Source of the DNA: an uncultured Enterobacterales bacterium
GTDB taxonomy: Bacteria; Pseudomonadota; Gammaproteobacteria; Enterobacterales; Enterobacteriaceae
DNA: 64,000 nucleotides
Assembly (NCBI GenBank): GCA_946478305.1
Contig: CAMLBO010000001.1
Span: 102,793-166,792 of the forward strand
Direction of reading: 5' to 3'
Positions 37,473-48,801 of this stretch are shown one piece after another; position 1 is the stretch's first letter, and the number at the start of each line of letters is the position of its first letter. A program made the translations under genes and the position numbers. A model generated the notes under the pieces. It did not search any database, was not told the DNA's origin, and worked only from the letters and a program-made list of their open reading frames with translations.

Positions 37473-38123
37473 ATGCAGAAAGAAAAGCTTTCGGCTCTAA
37501 TGGATGGTGAAGTGTTGGATTCCGAGCTGCTCAGTTCGCTCGCGGATGATAAAACGCTTCAGCAAAGCTGGCAGAGTTATCACTTGATCCGCGACACTAT
37601 GCGCGGTGATATGGGAACTGTCGTGCATCTGGATATCGCAGATCGTGTCGCCGCTGCGTTAGCGAATGAACCTGCTCGTCTGGTTCCTGGCGCTGTTCCG
37701 GAATCACAACCGCAGCCACACACGTGGGAAAGGATGCCGTTTTGGCATAAGGTTCGCCCATGGGCGAGCCAGCTTACCCAAATTGGCGTTGCTGCTTGTG
37801 TTTCCCTGGCTGTGATCGCAGGTGTACAGCATTACAATCAACCCGATGCTTCAGGTGTTGCACCTGAAACCCCAGCGTTTAATACGCTGCCTATGATGGG
37901 TAAAGCGTCGCCGGTAAGTTTTGGTGTGCCAACCAGTGACAGTACCGCGCTCAATGGGCAGCAAAATGTGCAGGAACAACGCAAGCGCGTTAATGCCATT
38001 TTGCAGGATTACGAACTGCAGCGCAGATTACACTCTGATCAGCTCCAGTTAGAATCCGCTACGCCGCAGCAGGCCGCTGTTCAGGTACCTGGAACTCAGT
38101 CTTTAGGAATGCAAACGCAGTAA
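37473..38123 (+). CDS. rseA: Anti-sigma-E factor RseA
   Basis: A 216-residue inner-membrane anti-sigma factor. The N-terminal cytosolic domain (KEKLSALMDGEVLDSELLSS, WQSYHLIRDTMRGD) clamps RpoE. One transmembrane helix lies at about 100-120 (IGVAACVSLAVIAGV). The periplasmic part binds RseB and is cut by DegS and then RseP on stress. Its TAA overlaps the rseB ATG by one base. Confidence 0.96.
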   Translation: MQKEKLSALMDGEVLDSELLSSLADDKTLQQSWQSYHLIRDTMRGDMGTVVHLDIADRVAAALANEPARLVPGAVPESQPQPHTWERMPFWHKVRPWASQLTQIGVAACVSLAVIAGVQHYNQPDASGVAPETPAFNTLPMMGKASPVSFGVPTSDSTALNGQQNVQEQRKRVNAILQDYELQRRLHSDQLQLESATPQQAAVQVPGTQSLGMQTQ

Positions 38124-39073
38124 TGAAGCAAATTTGGTTTGCCGTCTGTTTAATGACGGGCAGCCTGCTTACTCCAGCAATCGCCTCGGCAGACCCAACG
38201 CCCGAGGCGTTATTGCAGGAGATGAGTAAGGCGAGCCAGTCACTAAATTATGAAATCGCCTTCATCAGCATCACGAAGCAGGGAATTGATTCCTATCGCT
38301 ATCGTCATGCCATATCCAATAATTTCCCTCTCGCACAGCTCGTTCTGATGGACGGACCTCGTCGTGAAATTGTCCAACGTGGTAAAGACATCAGCTACTT
38401 TGAAACCGGCTTACAGCCGTTCACGCTGGATGGCGACCATATTGTTGATTCTCTGCCCGCCATTGTCTTTAGCGACTTCAGCCGCCTGACGAAATATTAT
38501 GATTTCATCCCGGTCGGCAGAGCGCGTGCGGTGGACCGGTTGAGTCAGGTGATCCGGGTTGTTTCACGCGATGGCACCCGTTTCAGCTATGTGATTTGGG
38601 TTGATGAAGATACTAAACTGCCGCTGCGGGTCGATCTCCTTGACCGTGATGGCGAAACGCTCGAACAATTTCGGGTCATCTCTTTTGTCGCAGATGTTGC
38701 TGTCAAAGGATCGCTGTCGATGTTAGAGAAAGCGACCTTGCCGCCAGTACTCTCGGTACCAGCAGGTGATAAAGGGCAATTCAGCTGGCAGCCAAAATGG
38801 CTTCCGGATGGCGTAACTGAAGTGGCACGTAGCCGCCGAAACTTGCCAAACATTCCGGTTCCGATAGAATCACGCCTTTATTCTGATGGGCTGTTCAGTT
38901 TCTCGGTAAACGTCAATGCGACAACCAACCCACCTTCTGAACAATTGGTCAGGCAGGGGCGTCGTACAGTGCAGACCGAGATTCGCAACGCTAATGAAAT
39001 TACCGTCGTTGGCGAGTTACCGCCTTCAACTGCCAAGAGAATTGCGGAAAGCATTGTCTTTGCTGCCCAATAA
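38123..39073 (+). CDS. rseB: Sigma-E regulatory protein RseB
   Basis: A 316-residue periplasmic protein with a signal peptide (LTPAIASA end near residue 23) and the two-domain LolA-like/MucB fold (LLQEMSKASQSLNYEIAFIS, LDRDGETLEQFRVISF). It protects RseA from DegS and senses off-pathway lipopolysaccharide. It overlaps rseA by one base (TAATG) and precedes rseC. Confidence 0.96.
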   Translation: MKQIWFAVCLMTGSLLTPAIASADPTPEALLQEMSKASQSLNYEIAFISITKQGIDSYRYRHAISNNFPLAQLVLMDGPRREIVQRGKDISYFETGLQPFTLDGDHIVDSLPAIVFSDFSRLTKYYDFIPVGRARAVDRLSQVIRVVSRDGTRFSYVIWVDEDTKLPLRVDLLDRDGETLEQFRVISFVADVAVKGSLSMLEKATLPPVLSVPAGDKGQFSWQPKWLPDGVTEVARSRRNLPNIPVPIESRLYSDGLFSFSVNVNATTNPPSEQLVRQGRRTVQTEIRNANEITVVGELPPSTAKRIAESIVFAAQ

Positions 39074-39090
39074 AAGGTCAGGTACTTAAC

Positions 39091-39570
39091 ATGTTGAAAG
39101 AATGGGCCACAGTGATTTCGTGGCAAGACGGTATCGCTAAGCTGCGTTGTGAAACGCAAGCGGGTTGCAGCAGCTGCCATTCACGTTCTGGTTGCGGCGC
39201 CCGGGTTCTCAATGAACTCGGCCCACAAACAGAACATAATCTTCAGGTTAATATTGCCGAACGCCTTGAGCCTGGACAGAAAGTTGAGTTTGGGATCACA
39301 GAGGGCAGCTTGCTGCGTTCCGCCTTCCTCGTGTATATGACACCTCTGCTGGGTGTCATTTTCGGAGGCGGGTTATTGCAGTGGCTTACTCAGAGTGATT
39401 TATACTCGGTGATTGGCGCCGTGGCTGGGGGGGCTTTAGGATTTGTAACTGCCCGAGCACTTGCCAGCAGACTGGAAAATCAGGCTGGGTATCAGCCTGT
39501 TATATTACAGATCGGCTTACCTCCTGACGCATTTCGTTATCAGCACGACAATACTCAACTCCCATCCTGA
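39091..39570 (+). CDS. rseC: SoxR-reducing system protein RseC
   Basis: A 159-residue inner-membrane protein. The N-terminal cysteine cluster (CETQAGCSSCHSRSGCGARV) is the RseC hallmark. Two transmembrane helices follow around residues 75-120. In E. coli it works with the Rsx complex to reduce SoxR. It ends the rpoE-rseABC operon. Confidence 0.95.
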   Translation: MLKEWATVISWQDGIAKLRCETQAGCSSCHSRSGCGARVLNELGPQTEHNLQVNIAERLEPGQKVEFGITEGSLLRSAFLVYMTPLLGVIFGGGLLQWLTQSDLYSVIGAVAGGALGFVTARALASRLENQAGYQPVILQIGLPPDAFRYQHDNTQLPS

Positions 39571-39576
39571 ACATTA

Positions 39577-39615
39577 TTCTCCGCCATCGTTGACTGAGTA
39601 CGGTGGCGCAGAGAA
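39577..39615 (+). terminator. Probable terminator of the rpoE-rseABC operon
   Basis: TTCTCCGCCATCG (39577-39589) can pair with CGGTGGCGCAGAGAA (39601-39615) with small bulges, and TCTTTTTC follows shortly after. Confidence 0.5.
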
Positions 39616-39647
39616 TCAATTCTTTTTCTCTGGCATATACTCCTTTC

Positions 39648-40469
39648 CTAATTTCTGATCGGGATGCGGTTTTGAATCATATGCTCTATAAGTGCAATGA
39701 AAAGGTCCGCGCTGAAAAGAGAGGTATAAAGTATAGAAAAGAGAATGCGTCCGTTCGCATCCAGCAAGCGGATCATCTGACTATTGCACCCGCCACTAAT
39801 ATATTGAATATCCCCGACAGGGATACATAATCCTTCATCGGAAGTAATAAAACGTGCACTGAGGCGTAATTTTTTCTCATTAAACATCAATAAATTACTA
39901 CGGAAAAAATGCTGCAATGTGCATTTTGATGCAGCTAAATACGTGAAACAAAAACTCCCATCATTTGCCAAAATGGCCAGCGCCTGCGGACCACGCGACA
40001 TTAATTGCTCATTCTTGATAACTTCAATTAACCTTTCAGCATGAGCAATGTTTGGCGTGATCTTATGCCAGGATTTATCATTCCCTTCCCGAAAGGCCAT
40101 CGTATCCAAAATTTTTCGGGTATATTTCCCGCTTCTGTACCGATATATCTCGCTTATTCGGTCAAAAGGCACAAAACGATGTTTTTGGTCTCTTTCATTG
40201 ATGACCAATATTCCATTTTCATGCAATCGATAGATTTGTTTAGGCTTGGTGTAATGTCTGACAAGAAATAATAGGCCCCCCAGACCAATACTGAAAATAG
40301 CGGATACCATAATAATATGCAGGTCACCGCTGCCCGCTTTTCCCAATGCGAGAATAAAAACGAACTGTATTGCGCCTCCCACTATCAGCAGTGTGGCAAG
40401 AACCATAGTGATCCAGGAATTGGCTTTGGCAAAGCCATGCTGACTCAGCAACCGTCCTTCATTGATCAT
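39648..40469 (-). CDS. Uncharacterised inner-membrane protein with two TM helices
   Basis: A 273-residue protein I do not recognise. Two hydrophobic helices lie near the N-terminus (WITMVLATLLIVGGAIQFVF and LHIIMVSAIFSIGLGGLLFL). A cytosolic domain follows, with a PH-like start (IYRLHENGILVINERDQKHR, FVPFDRISEIYRYRSGKYT). The ATG at 40469 has AAGG eight bases upstream; a longer frame to 40508 is possible. It sits alone between the convergent rseC and the divergent lepA, where E. coli has no gene of this kind, so it is an accessory insertion in a core region. Confidence 0.7.
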   Translation of the reverse strand: MINEGRLLSQHGFAKANSWITMVLATLLIVGGAIQFVFILALGKAGSGDLHIIMVSAIFSIGLGGLLFLVRHYTKPKQIYRLHENGILVINERDQKHRFVPFDRISEIYRYRSGKYTRKILDTMAFREGNDKSWHKITPNIAHAERLIEVIKNEQLMSRGPQALAILANDGSFCFTYLAASKCTLQHFFRSNLLMFNEKKLRLSARFITSDEGLCIPVGDIQYISGGCNSQMIRLLDANGRILFSILYTSLFSADLFIALIEHMIQNRIPIRN

Positions 40470-40862
40470 GATGCTAACCTTGTGACCGGATTGAGAAAAG
40501 TAAGACAAAACAAGTAGTCAAAGAAAGAGAAGTACAGTTGAAATTATTTCTTTTATAACAAATATTTAAAGGTTTTTCGGCTGATGAGTAAATGAGCATT
40601 TTCCTAAAGTCCTGTTACGCAGGATTTCATGTCTGACTCAGGGATCGCTCGTGTAGAAAATTACTTACAACTTATTGCAATCGTTACGGCATGCTTTCAG
40701 GGGAAGAGAGGCATAATCCTCAGTTAGGTGGCGGGGAGGCTAGGTTTTCACGGTCCTCACATGTAGAATGCTGCGACTCAGGCGAAAGACAGCCAACCTA
40801 CAAACCGTCGCTGTGTTGTTATGGCGAATGATTCAGAAATACCAAGGTAGAAAATCTTTATA
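40470..40862. other. Intergenic region upstream of lepA
   Basis: This stretch of nearly 400 bp has no gene. A small inverted repeat (TCCTG and CAGGA, near 40608-40625) is visible, and AAGG lies shortly before lepA. I see no clear promoter elements or operators beyond that. Confidence 0.4.
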
Positions 40863-42662
40863 ATGAAGAACATAAGAAACTTTTCCATCATCGCCCACAT
40901 TGACCACGGTAAGTCGACGCTGTCCGACCGCATTATCCAAATCTGCGGCGGTTTGTCCGATCGTGAAATGGAAGCGCAAGTTCTTGACTCAATGGATCTG
41001 GAACGTGAGCGTGGGATCACCATCAAAGCCCAGAGCGTGACGCTGGACTACAAAGCTAAAGATGGCGAAACCTATCACCTGAATTTCATCGATACTCCTG
41101 GGCACGTTGACTTCTCTTATGAGGTCTCACGTTCTCTTGCAGCATGTGAAGGCGCATTGCTGGTGGTGGATGCCGGTCAGGGCGTAGAAGCGCAGACCCT
41201 GGCAAACTGCTACACCGCGATGGAAATGAATCTCGAAGTCGTGCCGGTATTGAATAAAATTGACTTGCCTGCAGCCGATCCCGATCGCGCGGCGCAGGAG
41301 ATTGAAGATATCGTTGGTATCGATGCTACAGATGCCGTGCGCTGTTCAGCTAAAACCGGCGTGGGTGTTCCTGATATTCTGGAACGTCTGGTGCGCGATA
41401 TTCCACCACCAGAAGGTGATCCGGATGCGCCTCTGCAGGCACTGATCATCGACTCATGGTTTGATAATTACTTAGGCGTGGTTTCTCTGATCCGTATTAA
41501 AAACGGCACATTGAGAAAGGGCGACAAAATCAAAGTGATGAGTACTGGCCAGGTCTACAATGCTGACCGCTTGGGCATCTTTACGCCAAAACGTGTTGAT
41601 CGCGATATGTTGGGCTGTGGGGAAGTTGGCTGGCTGGTCTGTGCGATCAAAGACATTCTGGGCGCGCCAGTGGGCGATACCCTAACGTTGTCACGTAACC
41701 CGGCAGGGAAACCGTTACCTGGTTTTAAGAAAGTGAAACCTCAGGTGTATGCGGGTCTGTTCCCGGTCAGCTCTGATGATTACGAAAACTTCCGCGATGC
41801 GCTGGGCAAACTCAGCCTGAACGATGCTTCCCTGTTCTATGAGCCAGAGAGTTCTTCGGCACTGGGCTTTGGCTTCCGCTGTGGTTTCCTCGGCTTGTTG
41901 CACATGGAGATCATTCAGGAACGTCTGGAGCGTGAATACGATCTGGATCTGATCACCACCGCACCGACCGTAGTGTACGAAGTGGAAACCACCAGTAAAG
42001 AGACCATTTACGTCGATAGCCCATCCAAGCTGCCAGCGCTAAATAACATCGAAGAACTGCGTGAGCCGATTGCCGAATGCCATATGCTGATGCCCCAGGA
42101 GTATCTGGGCAGCGTCATCACCCTGTGCATCGAGAAACGTGGCGTGCAGACCAACATGGTTTACCACGGTAACCAGGTTGCGCTGACCTATGAAATTCCG
42201 ATGGCTGAAGTGGTTATCGACTTCTTTGACCGCCTGAAATCAACGTCCCGTGGCTATGCTTCACTGGATTATAACTTCAAGCATTTCCAGGCGTCCGACA
42301 TGGTGCGTGTGGATGTGCTGATCAACGGCGAGCGTGTTGATGCGCTGGCACTGATCACCCACCGTGGTAACTCCCAGTTCCGTGGTCGTCAGCTGGTTGA
42401 AAAAATGCAGGAACTTATCCCGCGTCAACAGTTTGATATCGCTATTCAGGCGGCCATTGGCGGGCATATCATCGCGCGTGCCACTGTTAAGCAATTACGT
42501 AAAAACGTACTGGCGAAATGTTACGGTGGCGACGTGAGCCGTAAGAAGAAACTGTTGCAGAAACAGAAAGATGGTAAGAAACGTATGAAGCAGGTAGGTA
42601 ACGTTGAGTTACCTCAGGAAGCGTTCCTGGCTATTCTCCATGTTGGTAAAGACAGCAAATAA
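40863..42662 (+). CDS. lepA: Elongation factor 4 (LepA)
   Basis: A 599-residue translational GTPase closely matching E. coli LepA. G-domain motifs are AHIDHGKST (G1), DTPGHVDF (G3) and NKIDLP (G4). The C-terminal LepA-specific domain ([20 protein letters not shown]) is complete. It acts on ribosomes during initiation/elongation stress and in 30S maturation. It lies 26 bp upstream of lepB. Confidence 0.98.
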   Translation: MKNIRNFSIIAHIDHGKSTLSDRIIQICGGLSDREMEAQVLDSMDLERERGITIKAQSVTLDYKAKDGETYHLNFIDTPGHVDFSYEVSRSLAACEGALLVVDAGQGVEAQTLANCYTAMEMNLEVVPVLNKIDLPAADPDRAAQEIEDIVGIDATDAVRCSAKTGVGVPDILERLVRDIPPPEGDPDAPLQALIIDSWFDNYLGVVSLIRIKNGTLRKGDKIKVMSTGQVYNADRLGIFTPKRVDRDMLGCGEVGWLVCAIKDILGAPVGDTLTLSRNPAGKPLPGFKKVKPQVYAGLFPVSSDDYENFRDALGKLSLNDASLFYEPESSSALGFGFRCGFLGLLHMEIIQERLEREYDLDLITTAPTVVYEVETTSKETIYVDSPSKLPALNNIEELREPIAECHMLMPQEYLGSVITLCIEKRGVQTNMVYHGNQVALTYEIPMAEVVIDFFDRLKSTSRGYASLDYNFKHFQASDMVRVDVLINGERVDALALITHRGNSQFRGRQLVEKMQELIPRQQFDIAIQAAIGGHIIARATVKQLRKNVLAKCYGGDVSRKKKLLQKQKDGKKRMKQVGNVELPQEAFLAILHVGKDSK

Positions 42663-42688
42663 GCCCTCAATAAGTCGTAGGAGTATGC

Positions 42689-43666
42689 ATGGCTAACATG
42701 TTTGCCCTGATTCTGGCGATTGCAACGCTGGTTTCCGGGATTATCTGGTGCCTGGATCGTTTCAAGTTTGCTCCTGCTCGTCGGGAGAAAATTGCCAGAC
42801 TGAAGGTTGAAACCGCTGGTGCGGTTGACGAAAAAACGCTGAGTAAAGCCGCCAAACAGCCAGGTTGGGTTGAAACCTGCGCTTCTGTTTTCCCGGTATT
42901 GCTGGTGGTGTTTGTGGTGCGTTCTTTTATTTACGAACCCTTCCAGATCCCATCAGGTTCAATGATGCCAACGTTGCTGATTGGTGATTTCATTGTCGTC
43001 GAGAAGTATGCCTACGGCTTGAAAGACCCAATCACGCAAACTAAGCTCATCCCTACCGGTGAACCTAAACGTGGGGATGTGGTGGTATTTAAATATCCAT
43101 TGAACCCAAGTTTGGATTACATCAAGCGTTTGGTCGGTTTGCCGGGTGATCGTGTGACTTATGATCCTTTCACTAAGGAAGTCACGGTTCAGCCAGCCTG
43201 TAATAGCGGCCAGAATTGCAGTACTGCTCTGGCGGTAACCTACGACGCTGGCCATGCAAGTGACTTTGTGCAGACCTTTGGTCAGGCCTCTGGCAGCGAA
43301 GCCAGCAGTGGTTTCTTTGAGATCCCACCAACGGCTAATGTGCCTCAAGACGGTATCCGCTTGCTGGAGCGCCAGGAGACGCTGGGTAATGTCACTCACC
43401 GTATTCTGACCGTACCGGGTGCGCGCGATCAGCTTGGTGCCTACTATCAGCAACCAGGGCAGCCTATGGGCACTTGGGTCGTTCCGGCCGGCCATTACTT
43501 CATGATGGGTGACAACCGTGACAACAGTGCTGATAGCCGTTACTGGGGCTTTGTGCCAGAGAAAAATCTGGTTGGTCGCGCTTCCGGTATCTGGATGAGC
43601 TTTAAAAAGCAGGAAGGCGAGTGGCCAACAGGTGTACGCCTGAGCCGCATCGGTGGAATTCATTAA
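42689..43666 (+). CDS. lepB: Signal peptidase I
   Basis: A 325-residue inner-membrane serine/lysine protease that removes Sec signal peptides. Two transmembrane helices are at about 4-22 and 66-80. The nucleophile Ser91 lies in FQIPSGSMMPTL and the general base Lys146 in SLDYIKRLVGLPGDR; the box-E motif MMGDNRDNSADSRYWG is present. It is co-transcribed with lepA. Confidence 0.98.
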   Translation: MANMFALILAIATLVSGIIWCLDRFKFAPARREKIARLKVETAGAVDEKTLSKAAKQPGWVETCASVFPVLLVVFVVRSFIYEPFQIPSGSMMPTLLIGDFIVVEKYAYGLKDPITQTKLIPTGEPKRGDVVVFKYPLNPSLDYIKRLVGLPGDRVTYDPFTKEVTVQPACNSGQNCSTALAVTYDAGHASDFVQTFGQASGSEASSGFFEIPPTANVPQDGIRLLERQETLGNVTHRILTVPGARDQLGAYYQQPGQPMGTWVVPAGHYFMMGDNRDNSADSRYWGFVPEKNLVGRASGIWMSFKKQEGEWPTGVRLSRIGGIH

Positions 43667-43669
43667 TTT

Positions 43670-43693
43670 AATGCTGCCTATTTCCGCAGCATT
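43670..43693 (+). terminator. Hairpin after lepB (possible weak terminator)
   Basis: AATGCTGC (43670-43677) pairs with GCAGCATT (43686-43693). The following T run is interrupted, so read-through into rnc is likely. Confidence 0.4.
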
Positions 43694-43736
43694 ATATTTC
43701 CACTCGTTGTAGAATACCCTTTCGAGCGATAAAAGT

Positions 43737-43790
43737 TGGCTCTCCTGGTTTGACTCTTTTAATTAGATTAAAAGAGCACAGAGAGAGCCA
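43737..43790 (+). promoter_or_regulatory. Long hairpin in the rnc leader, candidate RNase III autoregulation site
   Basis: TGGCTCTC (43737-43744) pairs with GAGAGCCA (43783-43790), and inside it CTCTTTTAAT (43754-43763) pairs with ATTAAAAGAG (43767-43776), separated by an internal loop. In E. coli the rnc leader contains a stem-loop cut by RNase III itself, which lowers rnc mRNA stability. The position, about 94 bp before rnc, and the double-helical length fit that role (inference). Confidence 0.6.
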
Positions 43791-43880
43791 CTGCAAACGA
43801 AACAGCTTTGGATTTACTTTCAGTGAAGCAGGCCTGTTCCGTGTGCTGAAGTTTTTGACGCATTCTTGATCTATTGGTAA

Positions 43881-45466
<1,586 letters not shown>

Positions 45467-45477
45467 GGTCCGCGCCT

Positions 45478-46215
45478 ATGGAAGGCTGGCAACGCGCATT
45501 TGTTTTGCATGGGCGACCTTACAGTGAAACCAGTCTCATGCTGGATCTGTTCACTGAAGGACAAGGGCGGGTGCGTATTCTTGCAAAAGGTGCGCGCGGT
45601 CGCCGGTCCAATCTGAAAGGCTGCTTGCAGCCTTTTACGCCTTTACTGGTTCGCTGGAGCGGACGGGGAGAAGTGAAAACCCTGCGTAACGCCGAGCCGG
45701 TTTCTCTGGCACTCCCTCTTTCTGGTTCGATGCTCTACAGTGGCCTTTACGTCAATGAGCTGGTTTCCCGCGTGCTTGAGCAGGAGACAAACTACTCTTC
45801 GCTGTTTTTCGATTATCTCAACTGTTTACAAAATTTAGCCGGGGCCAGCGGTTCGCCTGAGCAGCCTTTGCGTCAGTTCGAACTGGCTCTGCTTAATCAT
45901 CTTGGTTATGGCGTCGATTTCCTGCATTGCGCGGGAAGCGGTGAGGAAGTGAGTGACACCATGACCTATCGCTATCGCGAAGAAAAAGGTTTTATTGCCA
46001 GTCTGGTGATAGATAACAATAGTTTCACCGGACGGGACCTTAAGGCGCTGGCCAGCCGGGAGTTTCCCGATGCGCTTACCCTGCGCGCGGCCAAACGTTT
46101 CACCCGCATGGCGCTGAAACCTTATCTGGGGGGTAAGCCGCTGAAAAGTCGTGAACTCTTCCGCCAGTTTTTCGTGAAAAAGCCCGATACGCCCTCTGAC
46201 AATTCCACCGGCTAA
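45478..46215 (+). CDS. recO: DNA repair protein RecO
   Basis: A 245-residue RecFOR-pathway protein that loads RecA on SSB-coated DNA. The N-terminal OB fold ([40 protein letters not shown]) and a helical C-terminal domain are recognisable. It lies 11 bp after era and 103 bp before pdxJ. Confidence 0.96.
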   Translation: MEGWQRAFVLHGRPYSETSLMLDLFTEGQGRVRILAKGARGRRSNLKGCLQPFTPLLVRWSGRGEVKTLRNAEPVSLALPLSGSMLYSGLYVNELVSRVLEQETNYSSLFFDYLNCLQNLAGASGSPEQPLRQFELALLNHLGYGVDFLHCAGSGEEVSDTMTYRYREEKGFIASLVIDNNSFTGRDLKALASREFPDALTLRAAKRFTRMALKPYLGGKPLKSRELFRQFFVKKPDTPSDNSTG

Positions 46216-46318
46216 ATTACCTTTCGGGGTACCCGTCACGCGGGTCGAGGGTGTAAACTGCCTCCCTTAGCTGCATTGTTTCCCTGTAATTAAACTCTAC
46301 AACCAATCTGGAGCTGTC

Positions 46319-47050
46319 ATGGCTGAATTGCTGCTCGGCGTTAACATCGATCACATCGCGACACTGCGCAATGCGCGCGGTACGGCTTACCCTGATCCGG
46401 TTCAGGCCGCATTTATTGCTGAGCAGGCGGGTGCTGACGGTATTACCGTTCACCTGCGCGAAGATCGTCGTCATATCACTGACCGCGATGTACGCCTGCT
46501 GCGCCAGACCATTCAGACCCGCATGAATCTCGAGATGGCGGTCACCGATGAAATGGTCGGTATTGCCTGTGATATTGAGCCCCATTTTTGCTGCCTGGTC
46601 CCCGAAAAACGTGAAGAAGTGACTACTGAAGGTGGTCTGGATGTCGCCGGTCAGATAGACAAAATGACCGTGGCAGTTTCCCGTTTGTCAGAAGCCGGCA
46701 TTTTGGTTTCGCTGTTTATTGATGCCGATATGCGCCAGATTGATGCGGCCGTGGCCGTTGGCGCACCTTACATTGAGATCCACACCGGCGCCTACGCGGA
46801 TGCCAAAAACGATCTGGAACGCCGGGCTGAGCTGGAACGTATCAAACAGGCTGCGGGTTACGCGGCGGGTAAAGGCTTGAAAGTGAACGCCGGACATGGC
46901 CTGACCTATCACAACGTACAAGCAATTGCGGCAATACCGGAGATGCATGAATTGAATATCGGACATGCCATCATCGGGCAAGCGGTGATCGATGGGCTGT
47001 CAGGTGCAGTGCGTGAGATGAAAGTGCTGATGCGTGAAGCGCGCCGGTAA
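46319..47050 (+). CDS. pdxJ: Pyridoxine 5'-phosphate synthase
   Basis: A 243-residue TIM-barrel enzyme that condenses 1-deoxyxylulose 5-phosphate with 3-amino-2-oxopropyl phosphate to form pyridoxine phosphate. Visible signatures are [32 protein letters not shown] and [11 protein letters not shown]. The stop codon shares a base with the acpS ATG, as in E. coli. Confidence 0.98.
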   Translation: MAELLLGVNIDHIATLRNARGTAYPDPVQAAFIAEQAGADGITVHLREDRRHITDRDVRLLRQTIQTRMNLEMAVTDEMVGIACDIEPHFCCLVPEKREEVTTEGGLDVAGQIDKMTVAVSRLSEAGILVSLFIDADMRQIDAAVAVGAPYIEIHTGAYADAKNDLERRAELERIKQAAGYAAGKGLKVNAGHGLTYHNVQAIAAIPEMHELNIGHAIIGQAVIDGLSGAVREMKVLMREARR

Positions 47051-47430
47051 TGGCTATTCTCGGACTGGGTACTGACATCGTCGAAATTACCCGTATAGAA
47101 GCTGTAGTTGAGCGCACCGGCGACCGGCTGGCGAAGCGTATTCTCTGTGCCAATGAGTGGTTGCTCTATCAGAATCACCAACAGCCTGTACGTTTTCTGG
47201 CCAAACGTTTTGCCGTTAAAGAGGCCGCGGCTAAAGCCCTGGGAACCGGTATTCGTAACGGTCTGGCGTTTGAACAGTTCGAAGTGGTTAACGATCCGCT
47301 GGGAAAACCAGGGTTGATATTCCACGATCGCGCCGCTGAAATGGCGGCCGAGTTGGGCGTGAAGGCGGTACACGTTACGCTGGCTGACGAACGCCGTTAT
47401 GCGTGTGCAACGGTCATTATTGAGAATTGA
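47050..47430 (+). CDS. acpS: Holo-[acyl-carrier-protein] synthase
   Basis: A 126-residue phosphopantetheinyl transferase that activates acyl carrier protein. Mg2+ ligands lie in LGTDIVEI (Asp9) and in [20 protein letters not shown] (Glu of KEA). It overlaps pdxJ by one base and ends the lepA-to-acpS gene cluster. Confidence 0.97.
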   Translation: MAILGLGTDIVEITRIEAVVERTGDRLAKRILCANEWLLYQNHQQPVRFLAKRFAVKEAAAKALGTGIRNGLAFEQFEVVNDPLGKPGLIFHDRAAEMAAELGVKAVHVTLADERRYACATVIIEN

Positions 47431-47436
47431 TGAATC

Positions 47437-47468
47437 GCATCACGCTGTATAATCAAACGGCGTGATGC
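47437..47468. terminator. Hairpin between acpS and yfhL
   Basis: GCATCACGC (47437-47445) and GCGTGATGC (47460-47468) are perfect inverted repeats between the convergent genes, overlapping the 3' end of yfhL. There is no T run, so it may act by stabilising 3' ends instead of by intrinsic termination. Confidence 0.5.
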
Positions 47469-47707
47469 AATACAACGAATTTATCCCACAGTTGTTCATT
47501 GGATTCATTGTGCTGCGGATCGATGATGATGGTGTTATCAATCGGGCAAACGCTCTGACAGGTCGGTTTATCATAATGACCCACGCACTCAGTGCAGCGG
47601 TCACAGTCAATCTCGTAAATCTCAGCGCCCATCGAGATTGCCTGATTCGGGCACTCCGGCTCGCACATGTCGCAATTGATGCATTTGTGTGTGATAAGCA
47701 GGGCCAT
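47453..47707 (-). CDS. yfhL: YfhL family 4Fe-4S dicluster ferredoxin
   Basis: An 84-residue ferredoxin. The first cluster set is Cys9, Cys12, Cys15 and Cys19 with the following Pro; the second is in DCDRCTEC with later CQSVCP. Nine cysteines in this pattern are typical of YfhL/Alvin-type ferredoxins. Its redox partner is not known with certainty. It is convergent with acpS. Confidence 0.95.
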   Translation of the reverse strand: MALLITHKCINCDMCEPECPNQAISMGAEIYEIDCDRCTECVGHYDKPTCQSVCPIDNTIIIDPQHNESNEQLWDKFVVLHHAV

Positions 47708-47807
47708 AATCTCTCTCGTTTCAGCAATAATCCGGGCGCGCAGTATAGCAGATTTGACCTCAACCGCGCCTTTGCTTGTCGCCTATCCCTCCCTGAAATG
47801 ATCCGGA

Positions 47808-48656
47808 TCAAATCAACTTCTTCACTAACTCTTCGCTGTGTTTGATTCTTTCCGGAGCATGGGCGGTATCTTGTTGAATCAGGGCCATAAAGAGCAGATC
47901 GGTCAGTGAATACTGCGCAGTGGTCGCTGAAACTGCCGCGCCGCGCGTTGCGGGTAATTCCGCTACCGTATAGAGACAGTGATCGGCCTGTTGCTGTAAG
48001 GCGTTGGGTGAAAACCCGGTCAGGGCCAGTACTTTGGCACCGCTTTGACGCGCCACGTCAGCAGCCAGATTAATCTCCCGCCGTTCCCCGCTAAACGAAA
48101 TTGCCAGCAGTAAGTCTTCGTCAGACAATGCCTGAACCGTCGCCAGCAGGACATGCGTATCCGATTCTGCAATCGCCGTCAGCCCAATCTTTAGCAGCTT
48201 GTAGGCCAGATCTTTTGCCACCAGACCGGATGCCCCGATGCCGGTCAGAATGATTTTTCGCGCACCGCTGAGCATTGCCAGCGCCTGTTGCAGGCGCTGC
48301 TCGCTGTTGATATCCAGCGTGGCGCGCAGGGCAGACTGTTTCTCCGCCAGTAATTTCTCACCTACCACCAGCAGGCTGTCGGTGCTGATAATCTGATTAT
48401 GTACCGTGACGGCCGACTCATTCTGTGGCAATGCCAGCGCTTCACTCATGGCCAGCTTCAGGGCGGGGAATCCTTTATAACCCAGCTTTTGAGCAAACTT
48501 AACGACACCTGACTGGCTGACACCCGCGAGCTCTGCCAGTTTTTGTGAGCTCAGATGACGCGCTTGCTCCGGATGTTCCAACAGAAAATCAGCCAGTCTG
48601 CGGTCATTTTGCGCCAGCGTTGGATAGATCTGGCGAATACGAATCATGCTGCTCAT
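47808..48656 (-). CDS. murR: RpiR-family repressor of MurNAc catabolism (MurR)
   Basis: An RpiR-type regulator of about 282 residues. It has an N-terminal HTH (SSQKLAELAGVSQSGVVKFA) and a SIS domain (ILTGIGASGLVAKDLAYKLL, AISFSGERREINLAADVARQ) that binds MurNAc 6-phosphate in E. coli MurR. The ATG at 48656 has AAGGGG at eight bases. It is divergent from murQ, its likely target. Confidence 0.88.
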   Translation of the reverse strand: MSSMIRIRQIYPTLAQNDRRLADFLLEHPEQARHLSSQKLAELAGVSQSGVVKFAQKLGYKGFPALKLAMSEALALPQNESAVTVHNQIISTDSLLVVGEKLLAEKQSALRATLDINSEQRLQQALAMLSGARKIILTGIGASGLVAKDLAYKLLKIGLTAIAESDTHVLLATVQALSDEDLLLAISFSGERREINLAADVARQSGAKVLALTGFSPNALQQQADHCLYTVAELPATRGAAVSATTAQYSLTDLLFMALIQQDTAHAPERIKHSEELVKKLI

Positions 48657-48801
48657 CGAGAAAACCCCTTTGCTCTGGTGGCCACGCACATCACGATTTG
48701 GAAATTATGTTTACTAAAGTAGCAAATTTTGCTCGCCTTTAAGAATAAAATATTCAAATATCGATAAATGTTTATGAATTAAAAATTCACGAGGTAACGT
48801 A

